Notes: generated by a model not told the origin, from the sequence alone. 64,000 nucleotides of DNA from an uncultured Bacilli bacterium (GCA_934140155.1 CAKPBC010000003.1:148593-212592), one strand, 5' to 3'. Counted from the stretch's first letter, positions 51,953 through 61,750 are shown. Numbers and translations: made by a program.

Positions 51953-54275
51953 TTTGGCTCCTAAATGCTACTTTAAGAGCATCATCGACACAAGTCATAT
52001 AAATAATCTCTAAGCCATTTTTAACTTCATCTGGAAGTTCTTCAACATTAGGTTTATTATCAACTGGAACAATGATAGTTTTAATACCGCTACGAAGAGC
52101 GGCAAGTGATTTTTCTTTTAATCCACCAATAGCAATAGCTTTACCACGTAATGAAACCTCACCAGTCATAGCAACATCATTGCGGACATATTGATTAGTT
52201 AAGCAACTTATTAATGCTGTAGTAATAGCAACACCTGCTGATGGTCCATCTTTAGGAATTGCTCCTTCTGGGAAATGAATGTGAATATCATTTTTTTCAA
52301 ATATTTCATTATTAATTTCATATTTTTTGGCATTTGCGCGGATATAGTCTAAAGCAATCGTTGCGGATTCTTTCATAACATCACCTAAACTACCAGTTAA
52401 GACTAAGCGACCTTTACCAACATAGGTTGTTGTTTCAATTGGTAAAATTGAACCACCATATTGCGTGTATGCTAAGCCATTAACAACACCAATTTGGTCT
52501 AAATCTTCTTTCTTTTCTTCTGGGAATGGTTCTAATCCTAAATATTCACGGACTTTCTTTTCAGTAACTAAAACTTTCTTTGACTTTTTACCATTTAATA
52601 ATTCCACAACAATTTTACGGCAAATTGAAGCAATTTTACGTTCTAGGCTACGAACACCAGCTTCACGTGTATATTTATAGATAATAGCTAAAATAGCTTT
52701 ATCTTCAAACTTAACATCGTTAACATCCAAACCAGCAAGTTTTAATTGTTTTGGTACTAAGTGTTCTTTAGCAATATGAAGTTTTTCTGTTACTGTATAT
52801 GAACTTACTTCAATTAATTCCAAACGATCACGTAATGGTCCAGGAATATTCGATATGTCATTGGCGGTAGCAATAAATAAGACATTTGATAAGTCAAATG
52901 GTTCTTCAACATAATTATCATTAAACATGATATTTTGTTCTGGATCTAATACTTCAAGTAATGCTGAAGCAGGATCACCTTTATAAGAGTTAGCTAACTT
53001 ATCAACTTCATCTAATAAGAATACTGGATTATTAACACCTACTTTACGCATACCGGCAATAATTCTACCTGGCATTGCGCCGACATAAGTACGGCGGTGA
53101 CCTCTAATTTCTGCTTCATCAGAAATGCCGCCTAACGCTACTTTATGAAATTTACGATTTAAAGCACGAGCAATACTTCTTCCTAAAGATGTTTTACCAA
53201 CACCAGGAGCACCATATAAACATATAATTGGTGCTTTTAAATTGCCAGTTTTCTTTTTCACTGCTAAATATTCCACAATACGATCTTTTACTACTTTTAA
53301 GCCATAGTGATCTTCATCAAGAATTTCACGAGCGTGTTTTAAATCATCATTATCTTCAGTATTTTGATACCAAGGTAAATCCATTAAAGTATCAATATAG
53401 TTCTTAATAATTGAACTTTCTAAAGATGCTTGAGGCATCATTTGATACCTTTTAAGTTCGGATTTAACTTTTGTTTTAATATTTTCTGGATAAGGATTAT
53501 TATCAAGACGTTCTAAGATTTTAGATTCACTATCGCTAGCGTCTTCATCTTCACCTAATTCCTTACGAATAGCTTTTAATTTTTCTCTTAAAATATATTC
53601 ACGTTGTGATTTATCAGTTGATTCACGCACATCCGCACTAATCTTCTTTTCAACTTCATTAATAACTTTTTGTTGATTTAAAACTTGTAAAAGAACAGTT
53701 AAACGTTTATTAACATCAGTTGTTTCAAGTAAACTTTGTTTTTGGGCAGGATCAATTGGTAAATTATTAGACAAAAGGTTAGATAATTGATTAGAGGATA
53801 CACCTTTAGATAATTGATTAATTAAGGCTTTAGGTAATACACTAATTAATTCAGGCATTTGTTCTAGTTCATGAATGATTGCTTTAACAAGTGCTTCTTC
53901 TTCAACGCGATCACCCATAACATCATCGACGCGTTCATAAGTAGCAATACGTGATAATCCATCTGGTCCAGTAGTCATTGATGTGATTTTAATACGATAT
54001 CTCGGATCTAAACGAACACGGGTGTATTCTTTTAATTTTGTTACTGAAATAACGCAACAAAATGTACCAATATAATAAATATCTTCATCAGTTGGATTTT
54101 CCACATCAGGATTTTTTTGTGAAACAAGTAAAACACAATTATCAAAATCTTTAGAAGCTTCAATACTTGCTAAACTAGATTCACGTACTACTTCGATAGT
54201 AGTTGGGTTACTTGGAAATGCTACAAGTGAACGAGTAATCACCAAAGGTGCAATTAATTCTTTTTCGTTTTCCAT
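51945..54275 (-). CDS. lon: ATP-dependent protease Lon
   Basis: Lon (776 residues) is a AAA+ serine protease for damaged and regulatory proteins. The N-terminal LON domain (about 8-205) is followed by the AAA+ module with Walker A GAPGVGKTS and Walker B VFLLDEVDKL, and the protease domain with catalytic Ser in PKDGPSAGVAI and Lys in GEVSLRGKAIAIGGLKEK. AAAGGAGG precedes the ATG. In Bacillus clpX and lonB lie between tig and lonA; both are absent here. No CIRCE element was seen. Confidence 0.97.
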   Translation of the reverse strand: MENEKELIAPLVITRSLVAFPSNPTTIEVVRESSLASIEASKDFDNCVLLVSQKNPDVENPTDEDIYYIGTFCCVISVTKLKEYTRVRLDPRYRIKITSMTTGPDGLSRIATYERVDDVMGDRVEEEALVKAIIHELEQMPELISVLPKALINQLSKGVSSNQLSNLLSNNLPIDPAQKQSLLETTDVNKRLTVLLQVLNQQKVINEVEKKISADVRESTDKSQREYILREKLKAIRKELGEDEDASDSESKILERLDNNPYPENIKTKVKSELKRYQMMPQASLESSIIKNYIDTLMDLPWYQNTEDNDDLKHAREILDEDHYGLKVVKDRIVEYLAVKKKTGNLKAPIICLYGAPGVGKTSLGRSIARALNRKFHKVALGGISDEAEIRGHRRTYVGAMPGRIIAGMRKVGVNNPVFLLDEVDKLANSYKGDPASALLEVLDPEQNIMFNDNYVEEPFDLSNVLFIATANDISNIPGPLRDRLELIEVSSYTVTEKLHIAKEHLVPKQLKLAGLDVNDVKFEDKAILAIIYKYTREAGVRSLERKIASICRKIVVELLNGKKSKKVLVTEKKVREYLGLEPFPEEKKEDLDQIGVVNGLAYTQYGGSILPIETTTYVGKGRLVLTGSLGDVMKESATIALDYIRANAKKYEINNEIFEKNDIHIHFPEGAIPKDGPSAGVAITTALISCLTNQYVRNDVAMTGEVSLRGKAIAIGGLKEKSLAALRSGIKTIIVPVDNKPNVEELPDEVKNGLEIIYMTCVDDALKVAFRSQNA

Positions 54276-54302
54276 AATACGACCTCCTTTTAGTTATTAT
54301 TA

Positions 54303-54330
54303 GTAGAAAAAATGGCCATAAGCCATTTTT
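54303..54330 (-). terminator. Intrinsic terminator after tig
   Basis: AAAATGGC (54309-54316) and GCCATTTT (54322-54329) form an eight-base stem with a five-base loop, followed by T on the minus strand. It lies 24 bases after the tig stop. Confidence 0.72.
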
Positions 54331-54353
54331 CCTAAATTAGTCATTTAATTAAA

Positions 54354-55637
54354 CTATTTGTTATTATTTAACAAGAATGTAACGATTTGATTTTGTCTGA
54401 TATCTCCAGCAAATCTAGCTTTAGCATTTTCGTCTTTGCAAACGATTTCTTTAATTTTTTCTGCTGGCATACCATATTGTTCAGCCATTTTAGCAATTTC
54501 AAGTTCAATTGCAGCATCGTTAACTTCGATTTCTTCTTTCTTACCGACTTCATCTAATACGAAGAATCTCTCGATGTTTTTACGAGCATCAACGGCCATT
54601 TTTGCTTTAACGTCTTCTTCTTTAGAATTTGTAATTTTGAAGTAAGCATCCATGTCTAAGCCATTTTGTTCAACTTGTGCTTTTAAGTTATTGAACATAT
54701 TTTCAACTTCTTCGTTAACAAATTCTTCAGGAATTTTGACGGTTGCATTAGCAACAATCTTATCAAGTAAAGCATCAAAGAAACGAGATTTTTCATTCTT
54801 TTCTGCTTTTTCTAATAAGTCTTTTTTAACAAATTCACGATATTCTTCAACGTTATGAACGTCTTTAATATCTAAATCAGCAACAAACTCATCATTTAAT
54901 TCAGGAACTTTTTTAGTTTTAACTTCGTGAACTACAACTTTGAATGTAGCATCTTTATCATTTAAGCCTTCTGGATAGTTGCTTGGGAAAGTAACTTTAA
55001 CTTCACGTTGTTCTTCAGCTTTAGCGCCAATTAATTGGTCTTCAAATCCTGGAACAAATTGACCAGAGCCTAATTCTAATGAATGATTTTCAGCCTTACC
55101 GCCATCAAAAGCTTTACCATCAACGAATCCTTCGAAATCGATTACGACAGTATCACCTTTTTCAGCAGCGTCATCTTTTAATACTAATTCAGCATTATCT
55201 GCTAAACGTCTTTTTAATTCTGCTTCTAATTCTTCATCAGTAACTTTAACTTCTTTGTGTTCAACATCTAAGTTTTTGTATTCACCTAATGTTATTTCAG
55301 GTTTTGTAGGAATAATAATACTTACAACACATTCAGTATCAGATAATTTTTTAACATCCGCAGATGGACGAGCAACTGGAACGATGCCTTCTTCTTTTAA
55401 AGCTGATTCATAAGCTTTTTGTAATAATACATCTAAGGCACTATTAGTGACTTCCATATCACTAACTCTTTCTTTTACTAATTGTTCTGGAGCATGTCCT
55501 TTACGGAATCCTTTAATTTCAACTTTAGCTGCCAATTTCTTAAAAGCATCAGCACGAGCAGCTTTCCATTCAGCTTCTTCAAAAGTAACAACTACTTCTG
55601 TACGACAATTTTCTAATTTATTTAATGTTCTTTGCAT
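54354..55637 (-). CDS. tig: Trigger factor
   Basis: This ribosome-bound chaperone (427 residues) has the N-terminal ribosome-binding domain with GFRKGHAPEQLVKE (signature GFRxGxxP), an FKBP-type prolyl isomerase domain (about 150-235, KGDTVVIDFEGFVDGKAFDGG) and the C-terminal helical chaperone arms. GGAGG precedes the ATG. It has its own promoter and terminator. Confidence 0.96.
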   Translation of the reverse strand: MQRTLNKLENCRTEVVVTFEEAEWKAARADAFKKLAAKVEIKGFRKGHAPEQLVKERVSDMEVTNSALDVLLQKAYESALKEEGIVPVARPSADVKKLSDTECVVSIIIPTKPEITLGEYKNLDVEHKEVKVTDEELEAELKRRLADNAELVLKDDAAEKGDTVVIDFEGFVDGKAFDGGKAENHSLELGSGQFVPGFEDQLIGAKAEEQREVKVTFPSNYPEGLNDKDATFKVVVHEVKTKKVPELNDEFVADLDIKDVHNVEEYREFVKKDLLEKAEKNEKSRFFDALLDKIVANATVKIPEEFVNEEVENMFNNLKAQVEQNGLDMDAYFKITNSKEEDVKAKMAVDARKNIERFFVLDEVGKKEEIEVNDAAIELEIAKMAEQYGMPAEKIKEIVCKDENAKARFAGDIRQNQIVTFLLNNNK

Positions 55638-55677
55638 ATTGTTAACCTCCTAATTAAATATCATACGCACGCCTTAA

Positions 55678-55706
55678 ATTATATATTAAATATAATTTGT
55701 TTACAA
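55678..55706 (-). promoter_or_regulatory. Promoter of tig
   Basis: TTGTAA (55701-55706) and consensus TATAAT (55678-55683) lie 17 bases apart on the minus strand. Confidence 0.7.
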
Positions 55707-55859
55707 CAATAATACTTAAAAAATCACTCTTATCAATAAAAAAGTGACCATTTTGTTCAATTATTAACATATTTATTTCATTTGTTATGTTCAAATTACA
55801 ACCGTATAAATAAAAAATTCTATAATTAAGACTCTTAGAAGCAATAATCTTGATAGTAA

Positions 55860-56741
55860 TTATTTCAATAATGCTTTAATTTCTTCAATATCGAAATTAT
55901 GCTTTTTAATTAAGTCAAAGGCGTTTGTTTTGTCTTTATCAAATAGTTCAAGCGCTAATAAATAATGCGCATAAGCATATTTTTCTTCATCATTTTTAGA
56001 TAAGCTTTTTGGATAGATACTTAAGAAATAACTCGTAAGCATATCTTGGACACATTTAATAATTGTTATATCTTTTTCATTAATTAAATTATTAATTAAT
56101 ATTTCAATTTCTTTAGTAGTAATAATTGGTTTAATTTGAGAAGGGATTACATCTCCTTCAAAATTATTTTTTTTAATTTTCACTTCTTGATTACATTTTT
56201 TTTCACTCAAAAGTATTAATATTAATGTTTTAATATTATCATTAATATTTTCATTAACTAATATGTTTTTTAAGTCATTAAAAAACGGCTTATAATCGCG
56301 TTTTTCTATTTCATATAATGAACGAAGTAACATTTCTTGATTATCGTAATTATTAAGAGATTTAATTATATCAGCATTAGTTATTGAACTTGATTTTTTA
56401 TTCATACTTTTATAAATATAATCTTTTAATTCTGGTAATAATTCTTCAATTTCAATAGAAATATATGGTAATTCTTCAAATATTGATAATGTTTTTAAAG
56501 CACGCACAAAATCATTATTTAATATTAATAAATCAATATTAAGAAACATTGTTTTCTTTGGATCATCTTTTAATAAAATATCGCGGTTATTTTCAATGGT
56601 TCTAATAGCATTATCAATTTGATTAATTTGGACATAGCTATCAACCACTAACCAAATATTTTCTGGTTCTTTATCTAATTCTAATTCGGAAATTATTTGC
56701 AAATAATTTCCTTCTTCAAACATTTTTTCGTATTTATTCAT
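55860..56741 (-). CDS. TPR-like helical protein, YsoA position
   Basis: This 293-residue soluble protein is nearly all helical with TPR-like pairs at the N-terminus (MFEEGNYLQIISELELDKEPENIWLVV..., IDNAIRTIENN). The C-terminal part has YAYAHYLLALELFDKDKTNAFDLIKKH, another TPR-like unit. No catalytic motif is seen. In B. subtilis the TPR gene ysoA lies upstream of tig, which suggests a counterpart, but similarity in sequence is not clear to me. AGGTGAT precedes the ATG. Confidence 0.65.
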   Translation of the reverse strand: MNKYEKMFEEGNYLQIISELELDKEPENIWLVVDSYVQINQIDNAIRTIENNRDILLKDDPKKTMFLNIDLLILNNDFVRALKTLSIFEELPYISIEIEELLPELKDYIYKSMNKKSSSITNADIIKSLNNYDNQEMLLRSLYEIEKRDYKPFFNDLKNILVNENINDNIKTLILILLSEKKCNQEVKIKKNNFEGDVIPSQIKPIITTKEIEILINNLINEKDITIIKCVQDMLTSYFLSIYPKSLSKNDEEKYAYAHYLLALELFDKDKTNAFDLIKKHNFDIEEIKALLK

Positions 56742-56761
56742 ATTATCACCTAATTGAGTAA

Positions 56762-57685
56762 TTATAAGTATTTTTCTAAAGCATTCATAAAGAATAACTT
56801 TGCTTCTTTTGCTTCTTTTGAACCAGGAGCAACTATATCAAAGCCATGATAACAACCATTAAAAATAGCAAAATCAGTTGGTATACCTAGTTCTTTTAAT
56901 TTATTAATATATGTAACAGTTTCATCATAGAATGGCTCAATATCGCCCACAAATGAAATACAAGGTGGCATATGAGCATAATTATCGCATAAAGCTGGAC
57001 TTGCATAATATGGAACATTTTCTTTATCTAAATCTCTTAAATAAATATTCCATGCTTCAATATTACTTTTTTCATTCCATACTGGAGCATTGTTATCTTC
57101 CATTGATTTAGTATCGCTTCGACAATCTAGCATTGGATAAATTGGCATTTGTAGCATAACATTGACTTCTTTTCTATCTCTCGCTAATAAACATAAAGCC
57201 ACTGTTAAACCACCGCCAGCACTTTCTCCTCCGACAGCAATTTTATCTTTATCAATACCAAGTTCATCAGCGTGATCATGCATCCATAAAAGAGTAGTAT
57301 AGCAATCTTCAAGAGCGGCAGGATAAGGATAACTACTTGCTAAACGATAGGAAGGAGAAACTACTAAGCATTTCTTAGAAACTTCTTTAGCCATAGTAAT
57401 AAAAGCCATTTCTGGAAATCCATTAACATAACCACCGCCATGAATCCAAAGTACACCCATACGCGATGTTCTTTTTTTAGAATCAATAACTAATAATCTT
57501 AATCCAGATTCATCTTTGCGAGAAATATATATACTTTTTACAGGACCCATTGATTTTGGCTTTTTTACTTCAATTGTTTTCTTTTTTGGCTCTTTTATTT
57601 GTAGTTTAAAAGGTTTCATTACTACGTTATAAACGCTAGCAACAAATCTTAAATCCTTAGCAATGTCATCTTTCTTAACTTCCAT
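56762..57685 (-). CDS. Alpha/beta hydrolase, HSL-family esterase
   Basis: This 307-residue enzyme has the oxyanion motif WIHGGGYVNG, the nucleophile elbow GGESAGGG (Ser), an acidic residue in SFVGDIEPFYDE and the His in GCYHGFDI. These mark the hormone-sensitive-lipase family of carboxylesterases. No signal peptide is present, so it is cytosolic. The ATG at 57683-57685 follows TAGGAG at good spacing. The frame extends 27 codons upstream, but those overlap the ribosome site and look non-coding. Substrate unknown. Confidence 0.88.
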   Translation of the reverse strand: MEVKKDDIAKDLRFVASVYNVVMKPFKLQIKEPKKKTIEVKKPKSMGPVKSIYISRKDESGLRLLVIDSKKRTSRMGVLWIHGGGYVNGFPEMAFITMAKEVSKKCLVVSPSYRLASSYPYPAALEDCYTTLLWMHDHADELGIDKDKIAVGGESAGGGLTVALCLLARDRKEVNVMLQMPIYPMLDCRSDTKSMEDNNAPVWNEKSNIEAWNIYLRDLDKENVPYYASPALCDNYAHMPPCISFVGDIEPFYDETVTYINKLKELGIPTDFAIFNGCYHGFDIVAPGSKEAKEAKLFFMNALEKYL

Positions 57686-57734
57686 ACTTTTTTCTCCTAC
57701 AATAATTATGCTAGAAAAATGAGTTTGGAGCAAG

Positions 57735-57771
57735 AAAAAAATGACTTGATGAAATGAAATCATCAAGTCAT
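57735..57771 (-). terminator. Intrinsic terminator after the repeat lipoprotein
   Basis: ATGACTTGATGA (57741-57752) and TCATCAAGTCAT (57760-57771) form a perfect 12-base stem with a seven-base loop, followed by T6 on the minus strand. It lies after the orphan repeat, not after the stop of the lipoprotein at 58007. Confidence 0.88.
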
Positions 57772-57781
57772 AATAATTTAA

Positions 57782-58006
57782 TTATTCTTCAACAATGTAT
57801 GCAATTATATCATTTTCAGAACAATATTCATCAACGACACTTTCGCTGTCAGAATCACAAATGAGGATATAATCTCCTGATCCATCATTATCATTTTGTT
57901 TGCTATATGAAATAGTTTCTGAATCTAAAGCAACATAAGGAATTTCTTCACCTAGTAATTCAATCATCAATGCTTTAAGTTCACTATTCCATTCACTATC
58001 ACTTTT
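57782..58006 (-). pseudogene. Extra lipoprotein repeat beyond an in-frame stop
   Basis: Directly after the TAA of the lipoprotein (58007-58009) the same frame stays open for 74 codons. It encodes SEWNSELKALMIELLGEEI and PYVALDSETISYSK, closely like the first repeat of the lipoprotein (VLGEELPYVALDANTVQYGK). The transcript terminator lies beyond it. This points to a longer ancestral gene cut by a nonsense change, or to a stop that is sometimes read through. Separate translation from the inner ATG at 57970 lacks a clear ribosome site. Confidence 0.7.
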
Positions 58007-59506
58007 TTAACTATTGGTTTGCACTAATTGGATATCTAATACAAATTTATTGTAATCAGAATAGAATTCTAATGTCACATCTTTATTAGCGGAGACAGCT
58101 TCATAAACACCATAGTCTTCATAATAAGAGTCATCAATTGTCCATCCAGCGGCTTTTAATACTTCAATATAATTTGTCATAATAGATTTACTGATATCAC
58201 TTGTATCATCTTTATAAGTTAATTCAATATAGGCTGGTGTACCATAATCTTCATTCTTTTCAACAAGAGTATATTTAATATTGTCACCAATTTTGATATC
58301 AATGCTTGGAACTTCAGTAGTGCCTTCTCCTAATAATGCTTTGATTTTATCAGCAGGGAAGCTAGTTACAAATTCAGTATAACTTCTATCAACTGGTACT
58401 ACTTGAACCATAAATTTAGAATTACTATATTGTACTTGGACATTAACATATTCTTCCCAGTCATAATAGAATTTATTTCCAAAATAATCTTCATCTGTCA
58501 TAAAATTATTTTCACCTAATTTTGCAATATAATCATTTGTAATATCTGAACTAACATCAGCAGAAATTAAAATGCCATTATTTGCTAGATAATATTCATA
58601 ATTACCATTAGCAGCAAATTCTGGAATGGTAACAGTTGATAAATTGCTATAGATATTTCTAATTACTTCTGCTGGCCAAGTTTTAGTAACATGATTTAAT
58701 GTAATATAAATTTCATTTCCTCCTTGGATAATCTCCGATGTTTCCGTGAATGCAAATTCCACAGATAAGTATGAATTATCATTTAAAGTCAAATTATAAG
58801 CAGCGTAATCTTCACTAGTAGATGTTGTAGACTTTGTGAATCCTGCTTTAATTAGTGCTTCTTCAAATCCATCACTTAAAAAATTGGTATCGGAGGTATC
58901 AGATATTATTAATACTTCATCATTAAGACTATATTCAAAATCACCAGCCAAGGCGACAAAAGGTATTTGATAATTAAAAGTATTAGTCATGATTGTTTTT
59001 AATTCTTCTGGCCAATCTGTAAGATCAGTTCTTTTAGTTGGTAAATCTAACCAAGCATAAATTTCATTTCCAGGATCATAAACCACATTATCTTCTTCCG
59101 CTCCTGGGAAATAATCTAATTGTACAACAATCGTATCCTTAGTATATATGAAGATATCGTATCCATAATCATTATCAGCAGAAGATAAAGTATATCCATT
59201 AGATACTAAAGTTGATTTATATGTTTCAACGATGCTTGTAGCGGATGAGTCGGTTAGATAAAAATATTCACCATTTTGATCACTATCTTTACCATATTGT
59301 ACTGTATTTGCATCTAAGGCAACATAAGGTAATTCTTCACCTAATACTTCTTGCATAACAGCTTTAATTTCATTACTCCACGAATCTGTTGGTTGAGTAG
59401 TAGAATTAGAATTTGAAGTCGAATTAGAAGTTGAATTGTTCTTATCATCACAAGAAGCCAGCAATAGCAAGAAAGGAACTAAAACTAACAATTTTTTATT
59501 TTTCAT
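58007..59506 (-). CDS. Repeat-containing lipoprotein
   Basis: The start at 59504-59506 follows GGAGG and gives MKNKKLLVLVPFLLLLASC, a lipoprotein signal. After a Ser/Asn/Thr linker come four related units of about 110 residues (starting near 42, 148, 255 and 360), each opening with a short helix ending ...PYVALD or ...PFVALA, then alternating beta strands rich in Asp and Tyr and a helix (NDYIAKLGENN, TNYIEVLKAAGW). The family is not known to me; similar repeat lipoproteins occur in gut Firmicutes. 499 residues. Confidence 0.82.
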   Translation of the reverse strand: MKNKKLLVLVPFLLLLASCDDKNNSTSNSTSNSNSTTQPTDSWSNEIKAVMQEVLGEELPYVALDANTVQYGKDSDQNGEYFYLTDSSATSIVETYKSTLVSNGYTLSSADNDYGYDIFIYTKDTIVVQLDYFPGAEEDNVVYDPGNEIYAWLDLPTKRTDLTDWPEELKTIMTNTFNYQIPFVALAGDFEYSLNDEVLIISDTSDTNFLSDGFEEALIKAGFTKSTTSTSEDYAAYNLTLNDNSYLSVEFAFTETSEIIQGGNEIYITLNHVTKTWPAEVIRNIYSNLSTVTIPEFAANGNYEYYLANNGILISADVSSDITNDYIAKLGENNFMTDEDYFGNKFYYDWEEYVNVQVQYSNSKFMVQVVPVDRSYTEFVTSFPADKIKALLGEGTTEVPSIDIKIGDNIKYTLVEKNEDYGTPAYIELTYKDDTSDISKSIMTNYIEVLKAAGWTIDDSYYEDYGVYEAVSANKDVTLEFYSDYNKFVLDIQLVQTNS

Positions 59507-59531
59507 AATAAATCCTCCATAAGTTGTAATT

Positions 59532-59576
59532 ATTAGAGCACCATTTATACAAAAAATCAATAATTTTTAATGGTGC
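59532..59576 (-). promoter_or_regulatory. Promoter of the repeat lipoprotein with flanking inverted repeat
   Basis: TTGATT (59555-59560) and TCTAAT (59532-59537) are 17 bases apart on the minus strand. A perfect inverted repeat GCACCATT (59538-59545) / AATGGTGC (59569-59576) brackets the -35 box, so a regulator might bind here. Confidence 0.5.
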
Positions 59577-59620
59577 GTTAATCTATAAATAGAATAATAT
59601 TAACATTTTATTGGCTAAAT

Positions 59621-59648
59621 TTTAAAAAAATGCTAATTAAAGCATTTT
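59621..59648 (-). terminator. Intrinsic terminator after the C69 peptidase gene
   Basis: AAAATGC (59627-59633) and GCATTTT (59642-59648) form a seven-base stem with an eight-base loop, then T on the minus strand, three bases after the stop. Confidence 0.7.
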
Positions 59649-59651
59649 TAA

Positions 59652-61121
59652 TTAATTATCAGACCTAGAAAAGCTATTTTTCATATGATTACTAGCATCA
59701 TAAAGCACTTTATCAAGCACTTTGCTAGTTTCTTCTTCCATCATGGAAGCAATTTTTTCATTAGTTACTTCTAATGCACTTATATCATTATTAGTCATAA
59801 ATTCTTTATCGCACGCTTTAATGAATTCATAATTTTTACTCATTGTTTTTTCAACATAACGCTCAATATGAATAATAGCAGTTTGAAAGTGTGCATCAAC
59901 TAAAGCGCCGATTAGGCGATTATTCCAATAAAAATTGTTTGTTGAAACTTTTAAAGTAGTGTTATTTAAGTATGTAGGAATCTTAGTTACATTAGTATAA
60001 ACCGGAATTAAAGTATTGAAGACATTTGAACCAAAAGCCACCCATTCAATTGCCGCAATCTTATCATCAACATAAGGTCTAATTTGCGCAATTGATAAGA
60101 AACTTGTTCTACTTATACCAATTGGGCGATATATTGGCTTAAAATCTTTGATATTTTTAGCATAGCAATCATAATTAGTTCCTTGATAATGAGCGGATAA
60201 AGCATATTTAACATCATCAATAGTAATTTTTCTTTCTGGAACTAAACTCCAAGGAATATCATCAGACTCTAAAGTATAATCAGCATTATCTCCAACCCAA
60301 GTAAATGTTTTTGGATTAAAGTACTTTTCAATAAACCACGCTCTTGAAGTATTATAGGTATGATCTGAATCATCATGACTTCCAAAGGCAAGGCGCGGAT
60401 TAAATTTTTCACCCATTCCTAAATCTAAATGATTATCTTTAATAAATTCACGCAAATCTTTTGAACAAATATTTTCTTTTTGTTCACCAAAGGCATCATC
60501 AAAATCGAAGACGTCTAAACCAAATTGATTTGGCATAACGACATATTGGTCATCTTTAACACGGCGGGCAATAAAGTGATGTCCACCAATAGTTTCTAAC
60601 CACCAAATTTCATTTTTATCACTAATAGCGATGCCATTACTTTCATAAGTACCATATTCTTCTAATAAGGCACCTAAACGCAAAATACCTTCTTTAGCCG
60701 TCTTTATAAATGGTAAAACTAACATTACTAAGTCTTCTTCTCCAATTCCACCAGGAATAGCTTTTTTATTACCTTTCGCTTTTTGATAATTTACTAATGG
60801 ATCGGCGCCTAAAACGCGCGGATTAGAAGTAATTGTTTCCGTTGCGGTCATAGCAACATTATGCTCATTAATACCACTTGCTCCCCAAATTCCTTCTTCT
60901 TTACTTACATTAGGCATATAAGTAAAGCGATATGAGTAATCAGGTAAAGGAATTGAAACATGTGATATTTTTGATTTATAAACGTTAGGCATTTTATTTG
61001 ATAACATCACTGCCATTTTTTTAGCAGTAAATACGCCTGATGGCGAATCATCATTTCTTGCAATTAAAGTTGAACCATCATAGCTTGCTAATTTTCCTAC
61101 TAATATTGTTGTACATCCCAT
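59652..61121 (-). CDS. Family C69 dipeptidase
   Basis: This 489-residue enzyme starts MGCTTILVGKLASYDGSTLI, the N-terminal nucleophile pattern of C69 peptidases: Cys3 becomes the catalytic residue after removal of the first residues. ARNDDSPSG and ISDKNEIWWLETIGGHHFIARR are further family marks. These enzymes cut dipeptides with broad specificity. No signal peptide. It starts 15 bases after the TetR gene. Confidence 0.92.
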   Translation of the reverse strand: MGCTTILVGKLASYDGSTLIARNDDSPSGVFTAKKMAVMLSNKMPNVYKSKISHVSIPLPDYSYRFTYMPNVSKEEGIWGASGINEHNVAMTATETITSNPRVLGADPLVNYQKAKGNKKAIPGGIGEEDLVMLVLPFIKTAKEGILRLGALLEEYGTYESNGIAISDKNEIWWLETIGGHHFIARRVKDDQYVVMPNQFGLDVFDFDDAFGEQKENICSKDLREFIKDNHLDLGMGEKFNPRLAFGSHDDSDHTYNTSRAWFIEKYFNPKTFTWVGDNADYTLESDDIPWSLVPERKITIDDVKYALSAHYQGTNYDCYAKNIKDFKPIYRPIGISRTSFLSIAQIRPYVDDKIAAIEWVAFGSNVFNTLIPVYTNVTKIPTYLNNTTLKVSTNNFYWNNRLIGALVDAHFQTAIIHIERYVEKTMSKNYEFIKACDKEFMTNNDISALEVTNEKIASMMEEETSKVLDKVLYDASNHMKNSFSRSDN

Positions 61122-61136
61122 AAATTTAAGTCTCCT

Positions 61137-61706
61137 TTATAACTTATTACCTTTTTTTAAATTATTTAAAGCATTTTCAATAGTGCCATTTGTCATTAAA
61201 GAAATTTTATGAATAATAGCTTTGGGATCTTCTTTCATATCTTCTTTAATCCATTTTAAGACAATAGCAACAAATGAATACTTATAAAAATCAGTAATAA
61301 ACTTTTTATCTTCTTCATTAATAATGTATCCTTTAGATTTTTCATCCACTACTTTATAAATAATTGGATAAACAATTTTATATAAATAAGTTAATAGAAC
61401 TTCTAATGATACTGAGTGATATATATTCATAATAAATGGTCGATCTTTTTTCATCAAATCGAAAATTGCTAAAAAAGCATCTTGCCATGTTTTATATGTT
61501 GCTTTATCTTTTAAAACTTTATCAGCATCTTCTAAACATGTCCATTCTACTAAATCAGTTATACTTTCAAAATGATAATAAAAAGTTTGACGATTAATAT
61601 CGCATCTTTCCGTTATATCATTAACGGTAATTTTCGATAATGGTTTTTCTAATAATAATTCTTTTAAAGTAAAAGAAATCGCTTTTTTTGTTGTTAAACT
61701 ACTCAT
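61137..61706 (-). CDS. TetR-family transcriptional regulator
   Basis: The N-terminal helix-turn-helix (about 20-45: SKITVNDITERCDINRQTFYYHFESI) is typical of TetR regulators of the DhaS-like subgroup. The C-terminal domain (about 70-180) is helical and probably binds a ligand. The ATG at 61704-61706 is used; a GTG three codons upstream overlaps the GGTGAT site. It lies between the oleate hydratase gene (upstream, same strand) and the C69 gene. Regulation of oleate hydratase is a reasonable guess from position. Confidence 0.88.
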   Translation of the reverse strand: MSSLTTKKAISFTLKELLLEKPLSKITVNDITERCDINRQTFYYHFESITDLVEWTCLEDADKVLKDKATYKTWQDAFLAIFDLMKKDRPFIMNIYHSVSLEVLLTYLYKIVYPIIYKVVDEKSKGYIINEEDKKFITDFYKYSFVAIVLKWIKEDMKEDPKAIIHKISLMTNGTIENALNNLKKGNKL

Positions 61707-61750
61707 AAATATCACCGAGTTAAGTATAGCATAAATTAGTAAAAGTTTGT

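Noticed and set aside
57686..57766. N-terminal extension of the esterase with a hydrophobic stretch that looks like a signal peptide
   Set aside because: The extension overlaps the ribosome site TAGGAG and the terminator of the upstream gene; the internal ATG at 57685 fits better.
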